Part shown: positions 32,273 to 42,579 of the stretch, piece after piece
Layout: each line of letters opens with the position of its first letter
Numbering within the stretch: the first letter of the stretch is position 1
Source of the DNA: Symbiodinium natans
Lineage: Eukaryota; Sar; Dinophyceae; Suessiales; Symbiodiniaceae
Direction of reading: 5' to 3'
Assembly: GCA_905221605.1 (NCBI GenBank)
Contig: CAJNDS010001236.1
Coordinates: 366,001 to 430,000, forward strand
DNA: 64,000 nt
The notes under the pieces: generated by a model
What the model saw: only the letters and a program-made list of their open reading frames with translations
Databases searched by the model: none
Told to the model about the DNA's origin: nothing
Translations under genes and position numbers: made by a program

Positions 32273-32329
32273 GTAGAGTTTAGGGGTTAGGGTTTAGGGT
32301 TGAGGGTTCAGGGTTTAGGGTTTAGGGTT
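32053..32329 (+). repeat. two TTTAGGG tracts around the exon at 32184
   Basis: 32053-32161 (perfect) and 32278-32329. Confidence 0.95.
32184..32272 (+). CDS. candidate exon, possibly glucan synthase C-terminal region
   Basis: After ATTCCTAAG a strongly coding-like frame reads PGRNLLSEEHLRTGLRDP, then RSTLYEQLDDG and two bases of Trp, with a GTAGAG donor. Phase 0 at the start fits the exon at 29333. It may be the segment that follows APFLFNP in the family ('W-DW-W'), but no exact motif was recognised. It lies between two TTTAGGG tracts. Confidence 0.4.
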
Positions 32330-32440
32330 GCTTTTTGTGCCATTTGAGGCTTGAGGGTTCACGAGGCAGTGATATTCGGGGGCGTCAGGAGCTTCAAGCC
32401 TACACGTAACCCTCAAGCCTACACCGGGTTCAGTGCGTTC

Positions 32441-32490
32441 TGTATATATATATATATATATATGGTATATATATATACCATATATATGTA
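32441..32490. repeat. (AT)n palindromic microsatellite
   Basis: TATATA runs interrupted by symmetrical GG and CC (GGTATATATATATACC), giving a perfect dyad. Confidence 0.95.
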
Positions 32491-33206
32491 TTTTTGCATA
32501 TACATATATACACCTGTACATACCTCAGTCAAATGTCCCGTACCCTGCCCGGGACCTAAAGCTGTCAAGCTCCATCCAACTCCACTGCCTGAACTCCAAC
32601 CTTGAAGCCATCAGTCGACTTCCCGCTTGGGTCAACTTCCACCAGTCAGCATGGCTCGGCGACTGTGCACTGGGACCCCGAAACTGCGTAAGCCCTAAAT
32701 CCCAAAGAACAAGCCAGCCACCCCCCCAAGACCCCGATTATCTTCCGGAGGTTTTGGCTGCTGAAGGCCCTAGAGCACAAGAAGTTCTCTTGCTTTCAGA
32801 GAGCTGCTCCCTCAGCGTGGGATTGTTTTCTTGGGGCAGTCTGCAGTCTTAAGGTTCAGGGGTTAGAACTATGAAGCCTAAAAGCCTTCAAGCCCTTGAA
32901 GCCCTACACCTTTCCCTCATGGCCCCCGCAACCCCCCCCCCCCCCCCCCCCCCTAAACCCCCAAGCCTGCTGCGGCCTCTGTAGCGGCTTTTTGAGGGAT
33001 CCTAGCGCGATTCAGAAACTAGACGCGATTGGCATATAAGGTCCATTTTTTTGAGTAGGCTTTAAGCTTGTTTTGGGTGTTCCAGGTGTCGCATGGTCCA
33101 AGTGCATTTTGGGAGCGTTTCAAGGCTTCGAGGTTCTTGTGACAACACTGTCAATTCGGGGGGGTTGATGACAGCTGAAGCTTACGCGTTTCGGGTTTGA
33201 GCTTGG

Positions 33207-33449
33207 GCCCTAAACCCTAAACCCCACACCCGAAACCCTGAACCCGAAAGCCTAAACCCTAATCCCTGAACCCTGAACCCTAAAAACCCTAAACCCTCAA
33301 CCCTCAATCCTAAACCCTAAGCCGCTGCCCTAAACCCTGAATCCTAAACCCTAGACCCTGAACCCTGAACCCTGAACCCTAAACCTAAACCCTGAACCCT
33401 GAACCCTGAACCCTGAACCCTTAACCCTGAACCCTGAACCCTAAACCCT
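33207..33449 (-). repeat. degenerate CCCTAAA/CCCTGAA tract
   Basis: Mostly CCCTGAA at the right end; leads into the exon candidate at 33481. Confidence 0.95.
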
Positions 33450-33480
33450 GTTCAGATTTCACAAGATCTTCAGCTCTCAG

Positions 33481-33519
33481 GTTGGCTTCCTGTTCTGCGA
33501 AAGCCTCTGCCGCCAAGAT
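33481..33519 (+). CDS. orphan exon candidate VGFLFCESLCRQD
   Basis: After a pyrimidine-rich CAGCTCTCAG the + strand reads VGFLFCESLCRQD and ends in phase 0 at a possible GC donor (GCACCA). A CCCTAAA tract lies upstream and a TTTAGGG tract (33578) downstream. Family unknown. Confidence 0.35.
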
Positions 33520-33904
33520 GCACCAAGACGCAGGGACTGGCGTTTTCAAGAAGCCTGCAGAGAGCCATAAACCCCTGAGGGTTTAGGGTTTAGGGTTTAG
33601 AGTTTAGGGTTTAGGGATGTTTAGGGATGTTTAGGGATGTTTAGGGCCTACGTTTCGGGTGTGTTCGCCCAGAAGCCCTGCAGCGGGTTTGCGTCGAGGG
33701 CCGGCCGAGTGGTACGAAGCCCTACACCCTATAGGCCCTCCACCTTGGGTTATGGCAGTAAGGGCTTGGTCTTGCAGAAGACACTAGGTTAATTCCTTGC
33801 GAAGAGGCAATGCACATCAACAAGCCCTGTCTTTGCTGCAAAGAACCTAAACCGAACCCTAAACCCTACACCCGAGACCCTAAACCCAAAACCCTAACCC
33901 TGAG

Positions 33905-34150
33905 GCCCGCTTTTTCACGGGCATAGGCCCGCTTTTTCGTGGGCAAGGCCCATTTTGCGGATATTGGGCATATGCCCACGAATATTTGGGCCGCGGGGCC
34001 TATGCCCTTGGGGTCTATGTACACGAATGGGCCTTTGGCTCGTGGGTGGGCATCGGCCCGGGGCTTCGTGGGCACAGGCCCGGAACTTCGTGGGCACAGG
34101 CCCGGAACTTCGTGGGCATGGGCCGAAGGATTCGTGGGCATACGACCATG
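33905..34150. repeat. 22-bp minisatellite (CTTCGTGGGCACAGGCCCGG)
   Basis: About ten copies, diverged at the left and nearly identical at 34064-34130. Each unit contains GGGCC/GGCCC dyads. It is open in several frames, which explains the ORFs here. Confidence 0.85.
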
Positions 34151-34304
34151 AGAGCCTAAACCCTGGAGTCCCTAAGCCCTTGCGACCCTAAACCCTTGAG
34201 ACCCTAAACCCTTGAGACCCTAAACCCTTGAGACCCTGAAACCTTGCGAACTCTGTCAGTTTTGTTGTTGAGCCATCCGATTAATAAGAGGACACTTTGC
34301 ATTT

Positions 34305-34365
34305 CTTAATGTTATGGGAACTCCAGGTGGGTGGGTATTTTTCGATGTTCTCAACGGCGAGCCTA
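34305..34365. repeat. dispersed repeat shared with 41905-41950
   Basis: GTTATGGGAACTCCAGGTGG followed by GTGGGTATTTTTCGATG recurs, slightly changed, just right of the hairpin cluster at 41.9 kb. Both copies are followed shortly by CCCTAAA tracts. Confidence 0.6.
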
Positions 34366-34394
34366 AACGAGAAACTGCTCAACCAGCAGCTCTT

Positions 34395-34521
34395 GAACCC
34401 TAAACCCTAAACCCTAAACCCTAACCCCTAACCCCTAAACCCTAAACCCTAAACCCTAAACCCTAAACCCTAAACCCTAAACCCTGAACCCTGAACCCTA
34501 AACCCTAAACCCTAAACCCAC
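34395..34521 (-). repeat. CCCTAAA tract
   Basis: Includes CCCCTAA and CCCTGAA units. Confidence 0.95.
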
Positions 34522-34724
34522 CCTGTGGAACCCTGAGCCAGCCCAGGGCTTCCCCAAAAAAATGGTGATGCTGAGCCATCTCCACCCTTGAGCATCCCTG
34601 AGCCCACGCGGAAAGGTCTGGTGTTTCTCCTTTCGGTCGTGTACAGTCTGCCCGGCATGTGGGGTTTGTTGGGGAGGTCTAGGTTTCCACTAAACCCGAA
34701 ACCCGAAACCCTAGCAGCTAGTAG

Positions 34725-34835
34725 CTCCTAAACCCTATAAGCCCTATATAAGCCCTATATAAGCCCTATATAAGCCCTATGGGACCCTAGCAGCTAGTAG
34801 CTCCTAAACCCTATAAGCCCTATATAAGCCCTATG
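34725..34835. repeat. direct duplication with CCCTATATAAG units
   Basis: CCCTAGCAGCTAGTAGCTCC plus TAAACCCTATAAGCCC occurs twice about 75 bp apart, each followed by GCCCTATATAA repeats. Confidence 0.8.
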
Positions 34836-34917
34836 GGTTGGGAAGACATGTGTTGCAAGTTGCTCTACTCAGGGACCTAAAGTCCAACCATCAAGCAGCG
34901 GCCGGGACTCTTTCACG

Positions 34918-35019
34918 GTTTAGAGTTTAGGGTTTAGGGTTTAGGGTTTAGGGTTTAGGGTTTAGGGTTTAGGGTTTAGGGTTTAGGGTTTAGGGTTTAG
35001 GGTTTAGGGTATAGGGTTT
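34918..35019 (+). repeat. TTTAGGG tract
   Basis: Fourteen units. Confidence 0.97.
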
Positions 35020-35246
35020 GCCAGGTTCCTTGTTGGACAACATCTGGCTGGTTGCCCGAGGCTTACTGCCCCGACCAAGCTTCTCATTGCGTGCTGGGTT
35101 CCTCCCTCCGATGCACACCTTGCACCTGTGGAAAGGGCTTTGGAATCTGGATCCCCAGGTGCAAATCCCGGCCCTAAATTGCTGCAGTTCTCGTCCCTAA
35201 ACCGCGCACCCCCTGAGCTTTTTGACCCAGCACATCCCCGGTGCAG

Positions 35247-35300
35247 TGGGTGTCTGAAACTGAGATACTGCTTTACAGCATCCACTACCTGCCGCGAGCC
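35247..35300 (+). CDS. orphan exon candidate WVSETEILLYSIHYLPRA
   Basis: After CCCCGGTGCAG, an open + frame reads WVSETEILLYSIHYLPRA with possible GC donors at 35298 or nearby, and a TTTTAGGG tract follows at 35321. No family recognised. Confidence 0.35.
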
Positions 35301-35320
35301 CAAGCGCGCTCAAGCTCGGG

Positions 35321-35370
35321 TTTTAGGGTTTTAGGGTTTAGGGTTTTAGGGTTTTAGGGTTTTAGGGTTT
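35321..35370 (+). repeat. TTTTAGGG tract
   Basis: Mostly 8-bp units with an extra T. Confidence 0.9.
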
Positions 35371-36486
35371 GGGGGTTCCCATTTGGTGTTTAGGACGTCG
35401 GAATGTTGTGTCAAGGGCTGGGAGGATGCTTTCACATGGTGGACACGCCCTGTTCTCTTGCCAGAGTCTAAGTCCAAGCCCCGAAGTGGGCAGCAGGTTG
35501 CGCGCGTGGGGGGGGGGGGGGGGGGGGGGCTTGATTTGGGTTCAGGGTTGAGGGCCTTGAGGCCTTGAGTAAAAGTTTGGACTGTGTCGGGTTCTCGGGA
35601 GGGTTTAGCAGAGCTTGGAGAAGGCTTAGACGAAAGAGGTGTAGGGCTCATGGCTCATGGCGCAGAGCCTTCAGCCCTGACCCCTCCGCCGATTTCTGTC
35701 GAGTCTGCGTTTGAGAGTTTCTGTTGTGTAGCGGCCCGCCCTTGAATCTTGGGATGGCACAAGACTGCAGCGCATTTCCCCACAACCTCTCCTTTTAGGG
35801 TTCAGGCTCGAGGGGTTTAGGGATGTCACGACGTCCGCTGCTGCTGGCTCGAGCACTTCTTTTGTCTCGGCTTCACGTGTCCAGCCCAGTCGTTCGGCGG
35901 GGGCGGTTTTTCTCGTGACAGGCGTGCGCGGGGGCCAGATTCAAGTCGCTATAAAAACGCCAACTATAGCCACCCTCAAGGGAGTTCTGGCCCTGGGTTG
36001 CGAGATCTTAAGGCAGGGACCCGGCTGGGAGTATGGAAGAGGCGTGCAGAGATTCGGTGGGTGAAAGGGTTTTAAGGATTCACGGGGAGTGCGGAGTGCT
36101 GCTTCTCACGGTGTGGTTTTGACAACCAGCAGGTGTAGGATTTGAGCCGGGCCGCAGCAGGTTTGGAGGCTGATGCAACTCGTAGCAGCTCCCGTCGCTG
36201 CTTTCAATCGAACAGCTCTGGATCCCTTGCGCCCTGAAACGTGGAGGCGCTCGAACGAAGCTTGAATGTCGATGCAAGTTCTCCGAGCCTTGTCTGGGTG
36301 GAGGATTCAGGGCAATTGAGGGTTTCGGGGGTAGTGTAGGCCTTTGGGTGCAACATCTTCTGCTTGCGTCTGCGTAGACTTGCCAGCCAGACGTCTGTAC
36401 TGATTCCATGACGGAGCACACTTGTACGGCCTTATGTTCATGAGGACTTTTCGGGTTTTCAAGGAATTGCCCTAAACTCTAAACCA

Positions 36487-36621
36487 CTTCTAAACCCTAA
36501 ACCCAAAACCCAAAACCCAAAACCCTAAACCCTAGACCCTAAACCCTAAACCCTAAACCCTACACCCTACACCCTATAAACCCTAAAAACCCTATAAACC
36601 CTAAACCCTATAAACCCTAGA
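36487..36621 (-). repeat. mixed CCCAAAA, CCCTAAA and CCCTATAAA tract
   Basis: Three variant units in successive blocks. Confidence 0.9.
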
Positions 36622-37762
36622 TTGTCTGTGAGCATAAGGTCATGGAGGTCAGCTCCCGTGGGGTGGCGACAGCAGCAGCGAGTATTTGCCAGCAGTGGAA
36701 GCTTCCTGCGTACCTTGGCAGAGTCGCGAAAGTCTGAGAACCTTCGCTCTTAACACGTAATCTGTCACACCGAAAGTAGGACTTTGAGGGTAGAAATACC
36801 TTTCATGGCCTCTAGGGAAAAATGTGAGGGCATGTCGTTATGGCGGCGGCATAGCTTGACAGCCCAAGCTTGGGGCCTTTAACTTCAAAGCCTGCTAGAC
36901 CAGTAGCAACTGCACCGCTTTTGGTAGGGCGCAAGGACGAGGGGTTCGGGTATAGGATGGAAGTACAAAGTGGAGTGGAGGAGTTCAGGATTGAGTTTTT
37001 TTTTGCTATGAGCGCCTAAGGTGTGGCAGCGGATTGCGAGATGATAGTCGGAGTGTTATGGTGTTCCTAACATTTCCTGGCAAGTTTCACCCTTCCTGCA
37101 TGACTCGGCTCCGTCCCTTCGCTTGTCTACACCCGAGTCCCTCAACACCTCAGCCCTACGAATCAAAGCAGTGAGTTCTGAGTATGAGGAACTCCTCTAA
37201 AGGTGAACCTGTTGCTGTCCAGCGTCACTTGTCGGTTTCAGAAGCGTGATAGAATGCCATGGATCAGCATCAGCGCACGCAAGGCGATGACCTGTCACCT
37301 GCATCAACCCCAAGCACTAAACCCTACACCCCAAACCTCAAGCTAGAAGCCCCGGACCTTATTCGGTGATGCCTTGGAGTGAGGCATTCATCCCGCCGGC
37401 CGCGGGAACGCTGCCCGCTGCGTCATGGGCCCTTCGACTGCCACTGACCACCCCCAAAAACCTGAATCCTCAATTCTTCCCCCTGGAGCTTTAACTTCCC
37501 TTGAAGGTCTAGGTTTTGTTTTAGGGGTTACTGGCAGATGGACATCAGCACGAGTGATTGTTTCCCACCCTCAGTGCGGGGGCTGTTCGACTTTTCACCC
37601 AGCTATTCTCCTCCCCTGCGTCTCCCGCACTCCACCCGGGTCTTCGCGCCCCACCCCAAAGAATCCCGCACGAAATCCAGCTGGGTATCCCTGAAGCGCG
37701 CCCACATGCAGAGAATCATGCAGAGGATCCCGCAGCGAATCTCCTTGCAGCGCCCAATCCCT

Positions 37763-37868
37763 ACTTGGTAGCCCAGAGGTGCCCTTTGGCCCTTTTCTTC
37801 GTTCAAGGTTCCTTTATCAAGTAACCAACCCACAAAAAGGGTGCGCTTAGTTTCGTCCTTTTACATGG
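37763..37868. mobile_element. MITE family C copy 3, right end missing
   Basis: Starts CTTGGTAGCCCAGAGGTGCC and has the internal AAGTAACCAACCCACAAAAA, but no CTGGGCTACCAAG end is visible, so it is probably truncated or diverged. Confidence 0.6.
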
Positions 37869-38043
37869 CCACTTTTAGGATGGGGATACTCAAAGAAGTT
37901 AGCTCGCTTGTCTTGCATCCCACGATGCCACGCCAACTGTAGAGCCTCCGCCCTCTTTGTGGATGTGGGGTTGCTCTAAAGTAGGTCACCCTTTTCTGCT
38001 TCTTACTATGCAGATCCCTAATCCTGGATCCCGCATTTATCAG

Positions 38044-38112
38044 GAAAAATGGGCGACTGGAAGTGTGCCTTGGCAGAAACAGTTGACATTCCCCATGATC
38101 ACCAAGAATTTG
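38044..38112 (+). CDS. orphan exon candidate EKWATGSVPWQKQLTFPMI
   Basis: After CATTTATCAG, 23 codons in phase 0 at both ends: EKWATGSVPWQKQLTFPMI then TKNL, with a GTCTGA donor. Coding-like but unassigned. A 99-residue minus-strand ORF overlaps it and is an alternative. Confidence 0.35.
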
Positions 38113-38547
38113 GTCTGAGACATAGCTCGAAACTCTACATGCTCGAGGCTTCCTCCACACCCGCCCGTCTGACTCGATAAGTCAGCAACCCCAAACCCTA
38201 AGCGGGCCTTGTGGGGGAAAAGGCCCCCAAACCCGTCTGCTCCCTTTCTCAGGCGTCCTAGACCCCAGTCCCTGACCCAATCCCTGAGCCCTTTGAGCCC
38301 TAAGCCTGTGCTCGGTGAGGAGACCTACCAGCAGTGGGAACATGCCATGCACTTGTCGAATCTTGGAGCTGTGGGGCTTTAGGAAACTTTAGGGGTTTCG
38401 GGCTTTGGGGTTGGAGTTTGGGTTTAGGCTTCAGGGTTTGGGGTTTGCGGGTTGGGGCCCACGCTGCGTTTAAGGGGTGCCACGTGTTCATGTTGTGCAC
38501 CTTCCTTGTCGCAAGGCTTCAGCCTGTGTGTGGAGTGTGCTAATTAG

Positions 38548-38645
38548 GCCAAATCCCAAACCCTGTGACCTACGATGTCCTTGAGACGCAAGAGTTTGAG
38601 CCCACGAAGGGGGGGATGAGCCATGTCTCGGGGGGCATATTCGAT
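38548..38645 (+). CDS. orphan exon candidate VTYDVLETQEFEPTKGG
   Basis: After AATTAG (phase 1), the + frame reads QIPNPVTYDVLETQEFEPTK then GGMSHVSGGIFDSLL. A CCCTAAA tract follows at 38653. The donor was not identified. Confidence 0.35.
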
Positions 38646-38652
38646 TCCCTGC

Positions 38653-38757
38653 TAAACCCTAAACCCTAAACCCTAAACCCTAAACCCTAAGCCCTAAGCC
38701 CGAAGCCCTAAACCCTAAACCCTAAACCCTAAACTCTAAACCCTAAACCCTAAACTC
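38653..38757 (-). repeat. CCCTAAA tract
   Basis: Interrupted by CCCTAAG and CCCGAAG units. Confidence 0.95.
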
Positions 38758-39027
38758 AAATACTACATGGTTCAGCTTCGGAGCTGCATGCTCTTAGGTT
38801 CGCTGGGTTGCCGGGTTGGGATTTCACTGGGGGGGGGGGGGGGTTGTGAGTTGAATCGACGGCCTGATCCGAAAGCCTGCTCCGAAAACACTGAGGGGCT
38901 TGGATCAGAAAGCCAAGGTGCTCGGTCTAGAGTACGTACATGGGGGCCCACTCAGAAAACAAGCCTTTTCAGGGTTTGTGGACTATGGGTTTTTGGGGCC
39001 TTAGTATTAGGGTGTTAGGGCTCACGG

Positions 39028-39065
39028 AATTTCAAGATTAGGGTTTAGGGTTTAGGGTTTGGGGT
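39028..39065 (+). repeat. TTTAGGG tract
   Basis: Four units; another two at 39170. Confidence 0.9.
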
Positions 39066-39233
39066 TGTGTTCGGTGAGCCCTGTGTCCGGCGCGCGGTGC
39101 CTGATCCGGGCCGTTTGATAGGCACCCCGTGCTCGCCGATTCCGAGCAGGCCTCCGCAGTTTCCCATCTTAGGGTTTAGGGTTTAGGGTCTAGAGGTCAA
39201 CAGATCAGGGCGATTGGCCCAGTCGATTTCGCT

Positions 39234-39780
39234 GGTTTGGGTGTTTCTGGGCTCCAGAAGCAACGACACCTAGGACCGGTGCCTTCGCACCACTCCGTGA
39301 CGCCCGCTCGGCCACGTCCGCTGGTGTTGAGGCGCTACTCGGCAGATTTCTCGCCTGGCTGCTCCTGGAGGTTCAGCTCGGGATTTTCACGGGGGGTATG
39401 GTATTTCAGGGCTCAGGAGCTTTCAATGCCAATGCGCCCCACACCCAGGATAGGCGCCTTCACGCCACTCCGTGGCATCCCTGCAGCCATACCCATTGGT
39501 GGGGAAGTGCTCCTCGACGGAACTTATGCCTGGCTGCTTCAGGGAAGGTGCCGGCACGGAGGTTTGAGGTTCAGCTTTGACGGTGAACGCTTTGGGGAGT
39601 AGTCGGGTTGCAGGGTTGGCATTTTCACTGGGGTTTGGGTTTCTGGGCTCGGGGATTTTTGAATGTGCTTCAGAAGCAACCAACATCAAGGACAGGTGCC
39701 TTCACGCCACCATCCACTGGTGTGGACGTGCTCCTCGACAGCATCTACACCAGCAAAGCTGCAACTTTTTGGGGCCATGG
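39234..39780. repeat. three diverged tandem copies of a repeat of about 200 bp
   Basis: CAGAAGCAAC-type and GGTGCCTTCACGCCACTCCG motifs recur at about 39280, 39455 and 39696, together with GTGCTCCTCGACGG and TTTCTGGGCTC. Copies 2 and 3 are closest. The ORF at 39237-39602 spans two copies and may be chance. Confidence 0.7.
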
Positions 39781-39800
39781 ATCCTCCGGGCTGGCGATAT

Positions 39801-39901
39801 GGGTGGTTGTCAAAATTATGGTCCCTCTTTGGATCCCTATTATAATTCGGCACCGAATATTTAGGGCACCCCAAAAGGGATCATAAGTTTGACAACCACC
39901 C
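39801..39901. mobile_element. MITE family F copy 1
   Basis: GGGTGGTTGTCAAAATTATG and the inverse GACAACCACCC, with ATAT on both sides (39797-39800 and 39902-39905) as target duplication. It sits in the third copy of a local three-copy repeat. Confidence 0.8.
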
Positions 39902-40073
39902 ATATACCTGGGCTAGTCAGAACCCCAAAGCTGCTGAGATTTGATTTTCGGCTGCCAAGGCCTGAAGCATGAACTCCTAAGCTGGTAAGCAACCATGAGG
40001 TCCCGGCCTGCAACCAGTCTCCGCCCCCAGCAACAAGGAATGGTTTGGGCATAAGGGACCCAGTACCCTACAT

Positions 40074-40175
40074 GGGTGGTTGTCAAATTATGGTCCCTTT
40101 TGGCATCCCTAATACAATATGCCACCTTACATTTAGGTACGCCAAAAGGGATCAACATTTTTTTGACGGCCGCCC
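40074..40175. mobile_element. MITE family F copy 2
   Basis: GGGTGGTTGTCAAATTATGG at the left, GACGGCCGCCC at the right, TACAT on both flanks. About 170 bp from copy 1 and in the same orientation. Confidence 0.8.
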
Positions 40176-40199
40176 TACATGAAGCCCACGAGCTCATGA

Positions 40200-41415
40200 A
40201 CCCTGAAGCCCACGAGCTCATGATGGAATGTCTGCCACCTACTCCCGGGCTAAGGATCACACAAACGAAGTCGAAGTCAACACCTGTGCGCTCGCAAGAG
40301 GAGGAACGGTGGTGAGAGACCACAAAGCCCCAAACCTTCGAGCGTCCTACCCTAAGCTACCCTGAACTAACTTGGGCTGCTGCGACTCAGAATTTCGATG
40401 GGCTGAAAAGTTTGCGGATCAAGCGCTGCTGCATCAGACTCTCAACATTGGTCACGTTCCGGCGCTTTGTGTCCCAAATTGCCGGTTGATGTCGATGACA
40501 GCCTCACCTCCTATTATCAATATTCGTTTGCGAGCTGTGTTGTCATTCGTTCGCTCTCTTCTGCTTGGTATGCAGGACTTGCGGTTAATAGGGCTACCTG
40601 GGGGGGGGGTTTTGACTCGCATCGCTCGGTGCAATTACACATCGATCGGCGTCCACACTGGGGTCTTGCAGTTCCGCGCAGGATCCGGCACTGATCCTAG
40701 CTGTCCAGTTTTCAGCCTATGCAGCGTCCTCAATCGGGTCTGGCATGCAAACCGCCCCATGCTCATGGTCGGAGGAAGTTACACACTTTTTCTATATCAA
40801 AACTGGCCTCCGTCGCAGGGTTTGGTCCGCCAGACACATGCAGCAGGCAGGCAGGCAGTGTGCACTCGAGCAGCCGCGGGTCTCAGGTGTCTAAGGCCAG
40901 AAAAGGCTTCGAAGATGAACGTTTCGTATGATGATAAAAATCGAGCGTCTCCTTCGAAATCTGCTGCCAAACTTTATTCCAGATTGAGGAAAAATGGCCC
41001 GAAACATGGGCGTCCGCGAGGTGTGGTGGATTTTGAGGTCCCAGTGGCTGACAGCCGAAAACAGCGTCCACATTGGGGTTTCGTATCTTATGATGTGTAT
41101 TCTCTCGAGTGACGGGTAATTCTCTGCGTGAGCGTCCACATGGGGGTGATGTGTTTTTTCACGGCCTGATGTGTGTTAACGCCCTCCCCCCTTGTAGGAT
41201 TGTCAGCAGGGTGCAAGCTATGAAACACCTTTTTTCTCGCTGATTCCGTGCAACTTGTAGCAAGATTTTGACCGGCCTTTGGTTATAAGATAGTGGCCCC
41301 GGGGTGGCATGGGAAAAGCAGTTCGTGCACAAGAACCTACAAGGCAAGGTGGAGAAGGCCCTATCCCCTACGCATCTTCCCAGCGGCGTCTAGTGGCTTG
41401 GAACCCGAAACCCAA
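40200..41415. other. unassigned region with a long open frame and a repeated GCGTCCACA motif
   Basis: A 246-codon frame (40372-41112) starts at TTG and shows no recognised domain. GCGTCCACA(C/T) followed by GGGGTNTTG-like sequence recurs near 40651, 41067 and 41131, suggesting repeat-derived sequence. Confidence 0.3.
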
Positions 41416-41416
41416 A

Positions 41417-41610
41417 GCTAAACCTTAAACCCTAAACCCTAAACCCTAAACCCTAAACCCTAAACCCTAAACCCTAAACCCTAAACCCTAAACCCTAAAC
41501 CCTAAACCCTAAACCCTAAACCCCAAACCCTAAACCCTAAAACCTAAACCCTAAACCCTATATAAACCCTAAACCCTAAACCCTAAACCCTAAAACCTAA
41601 AACCTAAACA
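41417..41610 (-). repeat. CCCTAAA tract
   Basis: Ends with CCTAAAA variants just before the ATTCGTCGGCAAGG cluster. Confidence 0.97.
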
Positions 41611-41639
41611 CTCTCTTTCAGATGTATATTTCAACCTTA

Positions 41640-41880
41640 ATAAATTCGTCGGGAAGGCCCAATTTTGGGCCTTAAATTCGTCGGCAAGGCCTCAAAGGGG
41701 CCATAAATTATTCGTCGGCAAGGCAAAATTGTGGGCCAAACCTTAGTGAAATTCGTCGGCAAGGCCCAAAATGCGCCTTGCCGACGAATTTGGGCCTTAA
41801 ATCAAGGCCCAATTTGGGCTAAACCTTCATGAAATTCGTCGGCAGGGCCAAAAACTCGCCTTGCCGACGAATATCCGAAA
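41640..41880. repeat. clustered direct and inverted copies of ATTCGTCGGCAAGG
   Basis: Five direct copies of ATTCGTCGGCAAGG (one with GCAGGG) and two inverted copies CCTTGCCGACGAAT are spaced by GGCCCAATTTTGGGCC-like palindromes. The whole block can fold into several hairpins. No ORF. Confidence 0.85.
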
Positions 41881-41986
41881 TATGAAAGTGAAATATTGTT
41901 TACTGTTATGGGATTCTTCGGGCGGGTGGGTATTTTTCCAACGCTCGAGTAATTGCTTGACTAGTGAATGCTTGGACGTGAGGTGC

Positions 41987-42166
41987 TAAACCCTAAGCCC
42001 TAAACCTTAAGCCCTAAACCCTAAACCTTAAACCCTAAACCCTAAACCCTGAAGCCTGAAGCCTGAAGCCTGAACCCTGAACCCTGAACCCTGAACCCTA
42101 AACCCTCAACCCTAAACCCTAAACCCTAGACCCTAAACCTAAACCCTAAACCCTGAACCCCTAAAC
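41987..42166 (-). repeat. CCCTAAA tract with CCTGAAG block
   Basis: Degenerate; contains four GCCTGAA units. Confidence 0.95.
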
Positions 42167-42293
42167 TCAGTGGAATGACGTCCGAAGTCCTTGCACCGCC
42201 CCCATGAGCATGTGCCACCCCGGCTTGGATGGTTTGGTTTGCTGGGCTTTGGGGCTTTTCAGGGGCTTTTCGGCGCTATAGGGGCCTTAATCT

Positions 42294-42322
42294 TTAGGGT
42301 TTAGGGTTTAGGGTTTAGGGTT
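42294..42322 (+). repeat. short TTTAGGG tract
   Basis: Four units beside a family D MITE. Confidence 0.9.
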
Positions 42323-42332
42323 ATTAGAGCAG

Positions 42333-42402
42333 GGTTTTGGGGGTTCTTATAGTATACTCATAAAGGGCATAAAGGGATTACAGTTAGTACTTATTCCGAC
42401 CC
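42333..42402. mobile_element. MITE family D copy, inverted
   Basis: GGTTTTGGGGGTTCTTATAG at one end and TACTTATTCCGACCCC at the other; AAAGGGCATAAAGGGATTAC in between. Confidence 0.6.
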
Positions 42403-42476
42403 CTCTACCCAACCCGAGATAACACCCTGGGCCCTCTGCCTGATGCGTCAGGAGAAGTTGGAACTTCATGCCCGAG

Positions 42477-42515
42477 GTGGCTGCTACCCATGCGTGGCTT
42501 TCGCTCTTCGCGAAG
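42477..42515 (+). CDS. orphan exon candidate VAATHAWLSLFAK
   Basis: After CATGCCCGAG, thirteen codons, phase 0, with a GC donor (GCGGAT). A TTTAGGG tract (42537) follows at 21 nt. Unassigned. Confidence 0.35.
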
Positions 42516-42536
42516 GCGGATGCTTCAAAGGCAGGA

Positions 42537-42579
42537 GGTTTAGGGTTTAGGGTTTAGGGTTTAGGGTTTAGGGTTTATG
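42537..42579 (+). repeat. TTTAGGG tract
   Basis: Six units after the exon candidate at 42477. Confidence 0.95.

Larger units (their letters stand above)
35870..38040. other. no clear gene
   Basis: Mainly unique sequence without telomere-like tracts from 36622 to 38180. The frame at 37660-37775 (HEIQLGIPEARPHAENHAED) is coding-like but runs into the family C MITE at 37763. Confidence 0.35.

Noticed and set aside
40372-41112. 246-codon + strand ORF
   Set aside because: Starts at TTG, no recognised domain, contains a local repeated motif, and other frames are also open in parts. Left as unassigned sequence.
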